From Sphingomonadaceae bacterium 3R27E2-A (lineage in GTDB: Bacteria > Pseudomonadota > Alphaproteobacteria > Sphingomonadales > Sphingomonadaceae), in NCBI GenBank assembly GCA_005503165.1, contig SCNT01000027.1, positions 1-62,270 of the forward strand: a stretch of 62,270 nt of DNA, in the 5' to 3' direction. The notes beneath the pieces are model-generated. The model saw nothing but the letters and a program-made list of their open reading frames with translations, had not been told where the DNA came from and did not search any database. The translations under genes and the position numbers were made by a program. This document shows positions 37,370 through 45,860 of this stretch, one piece after another (positions within the stretch are counted from its first letter, which is position 1; every line of letters begins with the position of its first letter).

Positions 37370-37988
37370 GCGTCGGCTGCTCGCGCCGCTGCTGGCCTTG
37401 CCCCTTCTGGCAGCGACGCCGCCGTCGGCTGGAGACTGTAGGCCGACCCGGTCGGGATGGGATGCGCCCGCCCTCCGCCTTGACGTGCAGCGCAGCGGGC
37501 GCAGCGAGATATTGCTGATAGAGGGCCGGATCGGCCCCGAATTACCGCGACGTCTCGAAGCGGTGCTCGCCGAGCATCCCGAAATCGGCACTATCCGCTT
37601 CAACGCCTCGGGCGACGACCGGGCGAGCGCAATGGTGGCGGGGCTGGTCCTGCGCGCAGCGGGGAATTTCGAGGCGCATGTTCCCGCAGGGGCGAATTGC
37701 ACCGACGCCTGCGCCCTGCTGTTTCTCAGCGGGCGGATACGTTCGGTCGATCCGACGGCGGTGTTCGATATGGGCGAATTTTATCAGGCGCCGAGGGTAT
37801 CGGCCGGCAACGCCGATGTCGCGCGGCAAAGTATCGACATTTCCGACTATCTGATCCGCATGGGTGTCTCGCGGCGCCTGCTCACCGGCACGCTCGATCG
37901 CGACGCCGTGCTTCCGGCGGAGGCGCCGCGCCAGTGCCTGACGCCCGCGGAACTCGGCTCCTATAACGTTGCAAATTGGAACGAATAA
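37344..37988 (+). CDS. Exported ClpP-fold paralogue, catalytic residues lost
   Basis: A 214-aa protein with an export segment (LLAPLLALPLLAATPPSAG). It aligns along its length with the preceding protein: ILLIEGRIGPELPRRLEAVL, the C-terminal DYLIRMGVSRRLL and CLTPAELGSYNVAN. The expected active-site features are gone: SPGG is NASGDD, the serine of CFSAC is D121 in CTDAC, and the histidine position is glycine in VFDMGEF. It should be a non-catalytic partner or a ligand-binding relative. Start ATG 37344 or 37356; both overlap the upstream gene. Confidence 0.68.
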   Translation: MSRIMKTGKRRLLAPLLALPLLAATPPSAGDCRPTRSGWDAPALRLDVQRSGRSEILLIEGRIGPELPRRLEAVLAEHPEIGTIRFNASGDDRASAMVAGLVLRAAGNFEAHVPAGANCTDACALLFLSGRIRSVDPTAVFDMGEFYQAPRVSAGNADVARQSIDISDYLIRMGVSRRLLTGTLDRDAVLPAEAPRQCLTPAELGSYNVANWNE

Positions 37989-38021
37989 TTTAGGCTGCCC
38001 TCAACCACAGGAGAGGCTGCC

Positions 38022-38624
38022 ATGACCGATATGACGCACGATCACGCGTCCTTCCGTTCGATGATCGACGGGACGCAGGAGGATTGGGACATCATCGCGC
38101 GCGAGCAGAAGACGTTCGCCCCGCAGAATGGCCGGCGCATCCTCGACCATCTGAAACTGCTCGGCGGCGATTATGGCGGCTTTCCGGTCGACCGCCTCGA
38201 ACATTGCCTGCAGACCGCGACGCGCGCGCATCGTGATGGCCGCGACGAGGAATATGTCGTCATGGCGCTGCTCCACGACATCGGCGACACGCTGGGCGCG
38301 TTCAACCATCCCGACGTCGCGGCGGCGATCCTGAAACCCTTTCTGTCGGACGAGAATCTGTGGATCGTCCAGCACCACGGCATCTTCCAGGGCCATTATT
38401 TCTTCCACTATATCGGCCTCGACCGCGACATGCGCGACCAGTTTGCCGACAGCCCCTATGCCGCCGCCTGCGCCGAATTCTGCGAGAAATATGACGCGCC
38501 GGCGTTCGACCCCGACTATGAGAGCGAACAGCTGGAATTCTTTGAGCCGATGGTGATGCGGCTCTGCTCCTATCCGCGCACGAGCATCTACAAGAAGGTG
38601 ATGGTCGAGGAAGCGGCGGAGTAA
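38022..38624 (+). CDS. HD-domain protein, possibly PhnZ-like
   Basis: A 200-aa cytoplasmic protein with an HD metal site: H61 (EHCLQTATRAH), H85-D86 (ALLHDIGD), H96 (FNHPDVAAAIL), H118/H119 (VQHHGIFQGHYF) and aspartates in EKYDAPAFDPDY. The QTA, HDIGD, HHGIFQ and FDPDY segments resemble PhnZ-type mixed-valent diiron oxygenases rather than ordinary phosphohydrolases, but no phosphonate genes are near. Annotating it only as HD-domain is safe. AGGAGAGG precedes the ATG. It is convergent with the enoyl-CoA hydratase across a three-hairpin repeat. Confidence 0.8.
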   Translation: MTDMTHDHASFRSMIDGTQEDWDIIAREQKTFAPQNGRRILDHLKLLGGDYGGFPVDRLEHCLQTATRAHRDGRDEEYVVMALLHDIGDTLGAFNHPDVAAAILKPFLSDENLWIVQHHGIFQGHYFFHYIGLDRDMRDQFADSPYAAACAEFCEKYDAPAFDPDYESEQLEFFEPMVMRLCSYPRTSIYKKVMVEEAAE

Positions 38625-38632
38625 GCTGCTTC

Positions 38633-38764
38633 GCCCTCCCCTTCAGGGGAGGGCAGCGAGACTTGCAAGCTTGCTGGCTTAGTCGCAGCGGGTGGGGGCC
38701 ATCGGCCTTGCGCAAGGCCGATGGCCCCCACCCCAACCCCTCCCCTGAAGGGGAGGGGCTTTTA
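38633..38764. repeat. Composite three-hairpin repeat between convergent genes
   Basis: Three perfect palindromes follow one another: GCCCTCCCC-TTCA-GGGGAGGGC (38633-38654), a loopless 42-base palindrome of two 21-bp arms (38691-38732, centre TTGCGCAA), and CCCCTCCCC-TGAA-GGGGAGGGG (38737-38758) followed by CTTTT. The outer hairpins are related to each other. It fills the whole gap and could terminate both genes. Confidence 0.8.
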
Positions 38765-38766
38765 AC

Positions 38767-39582
38767 TTACTTCCCCTTGAACGCCGTCTTGCGCTTCTCG
38801 ACGAACGCCAGCACGCCCTCGACCGCATCCTCGCTGTTGCCCGCGACGAACTGCCCCATCGCCTCGGCGTCGAGCGTTTCGGCGAAGCTCTGCGACAGGC
38901 CGGCCCGCAGGATCTTGCGCATCGTGCCCAGCGACACCGTCGGACCGTTCGCGAGGCGCTGGGCCAGCGCGCGCGCTTCGGTCAGCAGCTCGGCATCGTC
39001 GACGCATTTATAGACGAGGCCCCATTCGGCTGCCTGCTCGCCTCCGATCTTTTCGCCCAGCATCATCATCTGCGCCGCACGCGGCAGGCCGATCAGCCGC
39101 GGCAGCAGCCACGACGAACCCCCGTCGGGGACGAGCCCGATATTGACGAAGGCCTGGAGGAAATAGCCCGACTTGCCGACCAAGGTGAAGTCGCCCGACA
39201 GGCCGAAGCTGCAGCCGACGCCCGCCGCGGGGCCGTTGACCGCGGTCACCACGGGGATGTCGAGGTTCGCGAGCGCCAGCAGCATCGGGTTGTAGTGGTT
39301 GCGCAGCGCCTTGCGGCTGTTCGCGCCGCCGCCGACCGCCGATGCGGCGCGGTCGCCGCCGAGGTCGGCGCCCGAACAGAAACCGCGCCCCTCGCCCGTG
39401 ATCAGCAGCGCGCGCGTGCCGAGCGAGGGCAGGTGATCGAGCGCGTCGCGGATCTCGTCGGCCATCGCGGGCGGCATCGAATTGAGCCGCTCGGGTCGGT
39501 TCAATGTGATCGTCGCGACATTGTCGGCGATTTCGAGCTTGATCGTCTCGTAGGTCGGGGTCGTGGTCGCTGAATCGGTCAT
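38767..39582 (-). CDS. Enoyl-CoA hydratase/isomerase family protein
   Basis: A 271-aa crotonase-fold enzyme: ATITLNRPERLNSMPPAMAD, the oxyanion segments GEGRGFCSGADLGGD (about 64-78) and VNGPAAGVGCSFGLSGDFTL, and VNIGLVPDGGSSWLLPRLIG, whose aspartate rather than a second glutamate suggests a PaaG/isomerase-like or hydratase activity on acyl-CoA. GAGGAG precedes ATG 39582. An 18-bp palindrome 36 bases upstream is shared with the oxidoreductase gene at 54150 and probably binds a fatty- or branched-acid-responsive repressor. Confidence 0.88.
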   Translation of the reverse strand: MTDSATTTPTYETIKLEIADNVATITLNRPERLNSMPPAMADEIRDALDHLPSLGTRALLITGEGRGFCSGADLGGDRAASAVGGGANSRKALRNHYNPMLLALANLDIPVVTAVNGPAAGVGCSFGLSGDFTLVGKSGYFLQAFVNIGLVPDGGSSWLLPRLIGLPRAAQMMMLGEKIGGEQAAEWGLVYKCVDDAELLTEARALAQRLANGPTVSLGTMRKILRAGLSQSFAETLDAEAMGQFVAGNSEDAVEGVLAFVEKRKTAFKGK

Positions 39583-39618
39583 GGGGAAGAACTCCTCTCG
39601 CGGGATTATCGGCTTTAC

Positions 39619-39636
39619 CTTTACGTTCACGTAAAG
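39619..39636. promoter_or_regulatory. Palindromic operator CTTTACGT-TC-ACGTAAAG
   Basis: A perfect 18-bp palindrome 36 bases upstream of the enoyl-CoA hydratase start. A near-identical site stands before the gene at 54150. Position and symmetry fit a TetR- or MerR-type repressor of acyl-CoA metabolism. Confidence 0.7.
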
Positions 39637-39707
39637 TTGTGACCGATTTGGCGAGGGAGCGCAAGAGGGAAGGGAGAGGCTGGTATCGGGCGGTTGCGGC
39701 CGCTCTA

Positions 39708-39851
39708 ATCCTCCCTGTCGCGCAGCGATGGGGAGGGGGACCATGCGAAGCATGGTGGAGGGGCGACGGCCTTGGACCAACGTTTCGGGCATCAGCCCCT
39801 CCACCGCCCTTCGGGCGGTTCCCCTCCCCACGGCTTTGCCGCGGGGAGGAT
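39708..39851. repeat. Dispersed palindromic repeat, copy 2 (uninterrupted)
   Basis: ATCCTCCC and GGGAGGAT mark the ends of a 144-bp palindrome with inner hairpins ACCATG-CGAAG-CATGGT (39741-39756) and CCGCCC-TTC-GGGCGG. It is the intact form of the element at the left edge of the window. The 311-bp gap 39583-39893 holds this repeat and the operator, and no gene. Confidence 0.78.
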
Positions 39852-39893
39852 CAGGATCGTCTTGTCTCCACCCCCAAAGCCGACGATCCCCGG

Positions 39894-40553
39894 CTATTCG
39901 ATCGCAGGTTCGGCCTCATAGCGCACGAAGCGGAGTTCGCCTTCCTTGCGGCGCATGACGAGGCGGTCGCCGCGCGCCTCGATGCAGGCGCCGGTGAGGT
40001 CGATCAGGCCGAGGTCGTTGGGGATCAGCCGCAGGTGCAGCCGTCCCCGGTCGGCCTCGGCGAATTCATATCGCGGCGCGCGGATGTCGTAGATCGGCTC
40101 GACCACCTCGATCCAGCGCGGGACGCGCGTCTCGTCGTCGGGCAGCGTCCAGCCGTTATATTGTGTATAATCCTCGACCGGCTCGCCGCTGTCGAAGCCG
40201 ATCCTGAAGGTCACGCCCGGCACCGTCTCGCCGTTCGGCCAGGTGACGAGGATGGTGGGAACCACACCCTCGACCGCGAGCGGCTCGGCCGTTTCGAAGA
40301 CCGGCGGGACCGGCTTGGGATCGGTGATCAGGCAGATCGCCTCGCCCTGCCGCTCCCAACGCCCGCGCGAATATTCGTCGAGCGCGCCCGCGGCGAGGCC
40401 ATATTCATAGCTGCCGTCGGCCGCAATCAGCAGCCCGCCGCCGACGTCGGGCCCCTCGGCGAGCGAATATTCGCCGATGAGGTCGGGCGCCTGCGCCGAC
40501 GCGGGCAGGGCGAGCGCGGCGGCGAGCAGCGCGGCGAGGAGGGGCGATCGCAT
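39894..40553 (-). CDS. Exported hypothetical protein
   Basis: A 219-aa protein with a signal peptide (MRSPLLAALLAAALALPASA, cut before QAPDLIGEYS). The mature part begins as a lipocalin-like or META-like beta-barrel (LIGEYSLAEGPDVGGGLLIA, YEYGLAAGALDEYSRGRWER), but I do not recognise the family with confidence. The end RLVMRRKEGELRFVRYE is charged. It is transcribed divergently from the transglutaminase-like gene, with 112 bases between them. ATG 40553 is the only start that leaves the signal peptide at the N-terminus. Confidence 0.75.
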   Translation of the reverse strand: MRSPLLAALLAAALALPASAQAPDLIGEYSLAEGPDVGGGLLIAADGSYEYGLAAGALDEYSRGRWERQGEAICLITDPKPVPPVFETAEPLAVEGVVPTILVTWPNGETVPGVTFRIGFDSGEPVEDYTQYNGWTLPDDETRVPRWIEVVEPIYDIRAPRYEFAEADRGRLHLRLIPNDLGLIDLTGACIEARGDRLVMRRKEGELRFVRYEAEPAIE

Positions 40554-40665
40554 CGCGGCAATCTGCGCGCCTTCGGGCTGCGAATCCAGCCTTTCATTTC
40601 CTTTGACAGCGGGCGCGGCGGGCGCGACGGTAAGGCGTGGCCTGGGAGAGGGACAGAAGCGCGCA

Positions 40666-42132
40666 ATGGCGATAGCGACGGCGTTCCGAAGCCGCCCCGG
40701 TTGCGTGGCCGCGCTGCTGGGACCGATGCTCTGCGCGGCGACTTCTGCGGCGGCACAGGGCGCGGCGACCGATGTTCGCTTCACGCTCCACGGCGAAAGC
40801 GGCCAGCTGATCGGCCAGCAGAGCGAGCGCACCGGCGCGGCGGCCGGTGGGCAGGAAATCCTCCGGCAGGGCGAGAGCGCCTTCACCGTATCGGGGCATG
40901 ACGCGACCGAGATCGACGAGCTGTGGCGCCTCGCGCTGGGACCCGATGGCGCGCCGCAGCGCTGGCAATGGCGGCGGCGCGTGAACGGCAAGCTGCTGAG
41001 CGTCGAGCTCGAACGCGACGGTGCGCTGCTCAAGGGGCAGGCGGTGAACGACGGCCGGCGCCACCCCGTCGCGGCGCCGATCCCCGCCCTGCCGATCGGT
41101 GACCCCGAGGCGCTGGCGCCGCTGCTCGACGAGCCCGCGGGCCCGAAAAGCTGGTCGATCGCCGAATTCGACCCGGTCGTCCTGCAATTTCGCCCTGTCG
41201 AGATGCGCGTCGCGCCGCGCAGCGGAACCGGGCATGGCTATGTGCTGACCAGCGTGACCGGCGGGCGCCTGCAATCGGTGCGCTGGTTGCGCTACAAGGA
41301 AGGCAAGCTCGCCGAGGCTGAGCAGCCGCTGCTCGGCAGTTCGCGCAGCTGGCGCCGCGCCGACGGGCCGCCGGCGTCGGAAAAATTGCTGTCGGGCGGC
41401 CGCATCGTTGCGCACGAGCAGCACAAGCCCGGCGTCCATATCACCCTGCGCGCCGCGATGGCGCAGATCCGCTATGCCTTCGGCGGTCTCGCCGACATTC
41501 CGGTCGCCATTCCCGAGACCGGCGAGCAGCGAGCCCGCCGCGAGGGCGACGGCTGGCAGGTCGATATCTGCGGCGACTGCGGGCCGCTCGTTGCGCCGAG
41601 CGCCGAGGAGATCGCGCGCTGGACGCGGGCTATGTCATGGATCCAGAGCGACGACGCGGCCTTTCGTGACAAGGCGGGGCAGGCGCGGCGGATCGGCAAG
41701 ACCGACGAGGCGGTGATGATCCGTCTCGGCGAGGCCGCCCGCGCGCGGCTGCCGCGGATCGAATTCGAGGGTTATCTCTCGGCGCGCACCGCCTGGCGCC
41801 GCCACGCCGGCGACTGCACCGAGGATGCGCTGGTGCTCGCCGCGCTCGGGCGCGCGGCGGGCATTCCGGTGCGCGTCGTCCACGGGCTCGTCTTCTCGCC
41901 CGGCCGCTATCACGGTGCGAGCAACGCCTATATGCCGCACAGCTGGGTGATCGCCTTCGTCGACGGGCGCTGGAAAAGCTTCGACATCTCGCTGAACGGC
42001 TTCGACGCGACGCATATCGCGCTCAGCCTCAGCGACGGCGAGCCCGAGGCGATGATCGAGGCGCGGCAGGTCGCGGCGCTGCTCGAATGGCGCGCGATTT
42101 CCGAAGTCAGGAAACGGCCGGACGATCCTTGA
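40666..42132 (+). CDS. Exported transglutaminase-like protein
   Basis: A 488-aa protein with a signal peptide (GCVAALLGPMLCAATSAAA). The N-terminal 330 residues form an unassigned beta-rich region. The C-terminal transglutaminase-like domain has the Cys-His-Asp triad: cysteine in RRHAGDCTEDALVLAALGRA, histidine in MPHSWVIAFVDGRW and aspartate in KSFDISLNGFD. Such domains act as cysteine peptidases or cross-linking enzymes. ATG 40666 is preferred over longer frames. The 3' end overlaps the convergent zinc-ribbon-type gene by 26 bases. Confidence 0.85.
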   Translation: MAIATAFRSRPGCVAALLGPMLCAATSAAAQGAATDVRFTLHGESGQLIGQQSERTGAAAGGQEILRQGESAFTVSGHDATEIDELWRLALGPDGAPQRWQWRRRVNGKLLSVELERDGALLKGQAVNDGRRHPVAAPIPALPIGDPEALAPLLDEPAGPKSWSIAEFDPVVLQFRPVEMRVAPRSGTGHGYVLTSVTGGRLQSVRWLRYKEGKLAEAEQPLLGSSRSWRRADGPPASEKLLSGGRIVAHEQHKPGVHITLRAAMAQIRYAFGGLADIPVAIPETGEQRARREGDGWQVDICGDCGPLVAPSAEEIARWTRAMSWIQSDDAAFRDKAGQARRIGKTDEAVMIRLGEAARARLPRIEFEGYLSARTAWRRHAGDCTEDALVLAALGRAAGIPVRVVHGLVFSPGRYHGASNAYMPHSWVIAFVDGRWKSFDISLNGFDATHIALSLSDGEPEAMIEARQVAALLEWRAISEVRKRPDDP

Positions 42133-42616
42133 CCAGCGGCTCGCGATCATCCTGCGGCGGGGCGGTCGTCTCGGCGGTGCTGGCCTTGGATGTCGTCGCA
42201 GCGGGTTCGTCGTCATAGACCACGGGCATCTCGGGCAGATCGGTCTCGAGGTCGGCGGTCAGCCATTCGACCTCGGCGGGCTTCTTGAGCCCGCCGACGA
42301 TGATCTCCTCGTAACAATATTCGCCGCTCTCGGGCTCGGCGAGGTTGGTCGCCAGCAGTTCGTCGACCTGCGCATGCGCGGGCGCCGCCATGCTCGTGCC
42401 CAGCGCCATCGCAGCGAGCGCCGACTTCACCGGCAGCCTGTAGCTCACGCAAATCTCGTCGCTGCACCCCGCAACCAGCGCCTGCCGCGCCGCGCTCGAC
42501 ATCTCGGTGATGTCGTGCACCTCGCGGTGGCAGAGACGGCAGATGTCGCCGTCCATGATGTCGCTGAGCTTGCCCTTATAGGGGCAGGGGCTCTGGATAC
42601 GCGGGAACAGGGACAT
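42107..42616 (-). CDS. Cys-rich N-domain membrane-anchored protein (unknown family)
   Basis: A 169-aa protein. The first 60 residues hold four or more cysteines in a metal-site-like pattern: SPCPYKGKLSDIMDGDICRL, CHREVHDITEM, AGCSDEICVSYR. A hydrophobic stretch SALAAMALGTSMAAPAHA (about 72-90) looks like a signal peptide but lies internally, so the Cys domain should stay cytoplasmic and the acidic, Thr/Pro-rich tail be outside. I have seen similar Cys domains in sphingomonad hypotheticals, with no function assigned. It is divergent from prfC. Confidence 0.7.
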   Translation of the reverse strand: MSLFPRIQSPCPYKGKLSDIMDGDICRLCHREVHDITEMSSAARQALVAGCSDEICVSYRLPVKSALAAMALGTSMAAPAHAQVDELLATNLAEPESGEYCYEEIIVGGLKKPAEVEWLTADLETDLPEMPVVYDDEPAATTSKASTAETTAPPQDDREPLVKDRPAVS

Positions 42617-42740
42617 CGGTCGCCTCCATCTCTCTCCGCCCGTGAGGATGACAGAGTGCCAGGGCGCGGGCAATCGTCCAATGCCGCCCTCTTCGGCGCC
42701 AGCCCTTCCCACGCCGCCGCGCCGCTGCTAGGCGCGCGCC

Positions 42741-44339
42741 ATGATCGCTCCGCACCCCGAACGCCGCACCTTCGCCATCATCTCGCACCCCGACGCGGGC
42801 AAGACGACGCTGACCGAGAAATTGCTCGTCGCCGGCGGCGCGATCCATATCGCGGGCGAGGTCAAGGCGCGCGGCCAGGCGCGGCGCGCGCGTTCGGACT
42901 GGATGAAGATCGAGCAGCAGCGCGGGATCTCGGTGACCTCGTCGGTGATGACCTTCGAGCACGCGGGCCTGATCTTCAACCTGCTCGACACCCCGGGGCA
43001 CGAGGATTTCAGCGAGGATACCTATCGCACCCTCACCGCGGTCGACAGCGCCGTGATGGTGATCGACGCCGCCAAGGGCATCGAGCCGCAGACGCTGAAA
43101 TTGTTCGAGGTCTGCCGCCTGCGCTCGGTGCCGATCATCACCTTCATCAACAAGGTCGACCGCGAGGGCCTGCCGCCGTTCGAACTGCTCGACGAGGTCG
43201 CCGACCGGCTGGCGCTCGACGTGTGCCCGATGAACTGGCCCGCGGGCATGGGCGGGACCTTCGAGGGCATCTACGACCTCGCCGACCCCGCGATCATGAA
43301 GCCCGGCGCCGACGCGTCGCGCATGTACGAGGGCGACCGGGTGAAGGTCGACGGGCTCGACGATCCCGCGCTCGCCGCTCAGCTGTCGGCGGGCGCGCTC
43401 GCGCATCTCAAGGAGGAGACCGAACTCGCCTCGGCCTGCTACGCGCCCTTCGACGGCGCGGCGTACCGAAATGGCGATCTCACGCCGGTCTATTTCGGCT
43501 CGGCGCTCAAGGAATTCGGCGTCACCGACCTGCTCGCCGCGCTCGCTGCGCACGCGCCGGGGCCGCAGCCGCAGCCCGCCGATCCTGCGCCGGTCGAACC
43601 GACCGACGACGCCGTCACCGGCTTCGTGTTCAAGGTGCAGGCGAATATGAACCCCGCGCACCGCGACCGTATCGCCTTCATGCGCCTCTGCTCGGGCAAG
43701 TTCGAGCGCGGCATGCGGCTGATGCAGGGCGGCACCGGCAAGGCGATCGCGATCAGCCGCCCGATGTTGTTCCTCGCGCAGGACCGCGAAATGGCCGAGG
43801 AGGCCTTCCCCGGCGACATCATCGGCATTCCGAACCATGGCACGCTGCGCGTCGGCGACACGCTGTCCGAGCGCACCGACATCACCATCACCGGGCTGCC
43901 GAACTTCGCCCCCGAACTGCTGCGCCGCGTCGCGCTCGTCGATCCGACGCAGACCAAGAAATTGCGCAAGGCGCTCGACGACATGGCGGAGGAGGGGATC
44001 ATCCAGGTCTTCTACCCCGAAATCGGGTCGAACATGATCGTCGGGGTGGTCGGCCAGCTGCAACTCGAAGTGCTGATCAGCCGATTGGACGCCGAGTATA
44101 AGGTCGAGGCAAAGCTCGAGCAGTCGCCCTGGGAAACCGCGCGCTGGATCGCGTCGGACGACGCGGCGAAGCTGAAGGCCTTCCAGTCCGAGCACCGCGG
44201 CGCCAGTGCCACCGACCGCGACGGCGCGCCGGTGTTCATGGCGAAGGACGGCTGGGAAGTGGGATATATCACCCAGCGCAATCCCGACATCCGCTTTACG
44301 GCGACCAAGGAGCGGCGGCTCGGAGCGTTGGCCGAGTGA
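42741..44339 (+). CDS. prfC: Peptide chain release factor 3
   Basis: A 532-aa translational GTPase that recycles RF1/RF2. G motifs are SHPDAGKTTLTEKLLVAGGA, the switch region RGISVTSSVMTF, DTPGHEDFSEDTYRTLTAVD and NKVDREG. RF3-specific features include RSDWMKIEQQRGIS and the C-terminal GVVGQLQLEVL. Length matches the family (529 in E. coli). It stands alone with a hairpin repeat on its 3' side. Confidence 0.96.
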   Translation: MIAPHPERRTFAIISHPDAGKTTLTEKLLVAGGAIHIAGEVKARGQARRARSDWMKIEQQRGISVTSSVMTFEHAGLIFNLLDTPGHEDFSEDTYRTLTAVDSAVMVIDAAKGIEPQTLKLFEVCRLRSVPIITFINKVDREGLPPFELLDEVADRLALDVCPMNWPAGMGGTFEGIYDLADPAIMKPGADASRMYEGDRVKVDGLDDPALAAQLSAGALAHLKEETELASACYAPFDGAAYRNGDLTPVYFGSALKEFGVTDLLAALAAHAPGPQPQPADPAPVEPTDDAVTGFVFKVQANMNPAHRDRIAFMRLCSGKFERGMRLMQGGTGKAIAISRPMLFLAQDREMAEEAFPGDIIGIPNHGTLRVGDTLSERTDITITGLPNFAPELLRRVALVDPTQTKKLRKALDDMAEEGIIQVFYPEIGSNMIVGVVGQLQLEVLISRLDAEYKVEAKLEQSPWETARWIASDDAAKLKAFQSEHRGASATDRDGAPVFMAKDGWEVGYITQRNPDIRFTATKERRLGALAE

Positions 44340-44342
44340 TCC

Positions 44343-44430
44343 GTCGCCCCCGCGAAGGCGGGGGCCGCCATCGGCCTTCTCTAGCGCCCCTCCGTAAACC
44401 GACAGCGGTCCCCGCCTTCGCGGGGGCGAC
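44343..44430. repeat. Inverted repeat (CCCCCGCGAAGGCGGGG family)
   Basis: Two perfect 21-bp arms, 44343-44363 and 44410-44430, each itself a small hairpin (CCCCGCGAAGGCGGGG), are separated by 46 bases. It fills the gap between convergent prfC and dinB and may terminate both. Confidence 0.82.
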
Positions 44431-44438
44431 GAGCGCGC

Positions 44439-45569
44439 TCAGATCAAACTCAGCAAATCGGCCGGCCCCTTCGCCTCGGCGCCATCCTCCCCATCCTCTT
44501 CCCCCTCGAACCTGCTCAAGGTCAGCCCGAGCAGCCTGATGCCCTGCTCGGTCGGCAGCAGCGGCGCCAGTATCGTTTCGCCCGCCGCGAGCAGCGCCGC
44601 GCCGTCGGCGATCGGGAAGGGCACCGACTTGGCGCGCGTGATCGTCCGGAAATCGGCGTAGCGCAGCTTCAGCGTCACCGTCCGCCCGCGCGCGCCCTTC
44701 TTGGCCGCGCGGTCCCACACCACCGCGCTGACATGCGCGAGCGCTTCGCGGATTTCAGTGTCGCTGATCAGGTCGTTGAAGAAGGTCCGCTCGCCGCCGA
44801 GCGACTTCAGCGGCCGGTTCGACTTGACCCGCCGATGGTCGATCCCGCGCGCGAGGTTGAACAGCCATTCGGCGCTATTGCCGAAATGTGCCGCGAGCCA
44901 TAGCGGATCCTTGCCCGCGAGGTCGGCGCCCGAGAAGACGCCGAGCCCCTCCATCTTCGCCGCGGTCACCGGGCCGATGCCGTGGAAACGTCGGATCGAC
45001 AGTGTCTGGACGAACGCCGCGCCCTTGCCCGGCGGGATCACGGTCAGCCCGTCGGGCTTGTTCTGGTCCGACGCCAGCTTGGCGATGAATTTGTTGTAGG
45101 ACACGCCCGCCGAGGCGGTCAGCCCTGTCTCTTCGCGGATGCGGCGGCGGATCGCCTTTGCCGCCGCGGTCGCGCTGCCGAGCCCGGCCTTGTCGGCGGA
45201 GACGTCGAGATAGGCCTCGTCGAGCGACAGCGGCTCGACCTCGTCGGCATAGTCACGGAAGATCGCGCGGATCTGATGCGAGATGTCGCGATACACCTCG
45301 AAACGCGGCGGCACGAAGACGAGCTCGGGGCATTGCCGCTTCGCGGTGACGCTGGGCATCGCCGATCGCACCCCGAACTTGCGCGCCTCGTAGCTCGCCG
45401 CCGCGACCACCCCGCGCCGCGACGAGCCGCCCACCGCGACGGGCTTGCCCCGCAGATGCGGCGCATCGCGCTGTTCGACCGACGCGTAAAAGGCATCCAT
45501 ATCCACATGGATGATCTTGCGCACCGGCGTATCGGCATCCGGCAGGGCCTGGTCTTCGGCATCTTCCAC
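44439..45569 (-). CDS. dinB: DNA polymerase IV
   Basis: A 376-aa Y-family translesion polymerase. Catalytic carboxylates are in IIHVDMDAFYASVEQRD and EPLSLDEAYLDVS; the fingers VAVGGSSRRGVVAAASYEAR and the little-finger region KSLGGERTFFNDL are typical. The C-terminus LTLSRFEGEEDGEDGAEAKG lacks a canonical beta-clamp pentapeptide that I can name with certainty. The first 15 residues (MEDAEDQALPDADTP) could be trimmed by a later start. No LexA-type operator was recognised upstream. Confidence 0.93.
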   Translation of the reverse strand: MEDAEDQALPDADTPVRKIIHVDMDAFYASVEQRDAPHLRGKPVAVGGSSRRGVVAAASYEARKFGVRSAMPSVTAKRQCPELVFVPPRFEVYRDISHQIRAIFRDYADEVEPLSLDEAYLDVSADKAGLGSATAAAKAIRRRIREETGLTASAGVSYNKFIAKLASDQNKPDGLTVIPPGKGAAFVQTLSIRRFHGIGPVTAAKMEGLGVFSGADLAGKDPLWLAAHFGNSAEWLFNLARGIDHRRVKSNRPLKSLGGERTFFNDLISDTEIREALAHVSAVVWDRAAKKGARGRTVTLKLRYADFRTITRAKSVPFPIADGAALLAAGETILAPLLPTEQGIRLLGLTLSRFEGEEDGEDGAEAKGPADLLSLI

Positions 45570-45670
45570 GCCGGCAAGCTAGCATGTTGCCATGATGTTC
45601 TCAACGTCCCCGATGCGCGCGACGCTTGACGCCGCCCCGCCAAACTGGCAATCGCCGCGGCCTTGGCGAA

Positions 45671-45744
45671 GCGGGTATAGCATAGTGGTAATGCTCTAGC
45701 CTTCCAAGCTAGCTAGGCGGGTTCGATTCCCGCTACCCGCTCCA
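45671..45744 (+). tRNA. tRNA-Gly (TCC), island attachment site
   Basis: GCGGGTA pairs with TACCCGC; the anticodon loop CTTCCAA gives TCC. GGTTCGATTCC and encoded CCA (45742-45744) are present. The 3' half is also the left attachment site of the adjacent island. Confidence 0.97.
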
Positions 45745-45749
45745 ATTTC
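45724..45749 (+). other. Left attachment site (within tRNA-Gly)
   Basis: CGATTCCCGCTACC (45724-45737) is shared exactly with the right site at 48853-48866. Beyond it the left copy reads CGCTCCAATTTC and the right copy GCTCCAAATTTC. Confidence 0.65.
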
Positions 45750-45860
45750 CCATACATCGTTGTTCGTTTGCGTCTGGAAATGTCGCATAAATTGGCGTAT
45801 TTCTGCGCCTGTTGAGCCGTTGCCGTTCGTTTCTGTCCAGCGTTAGCCGCCAGATGCTGA

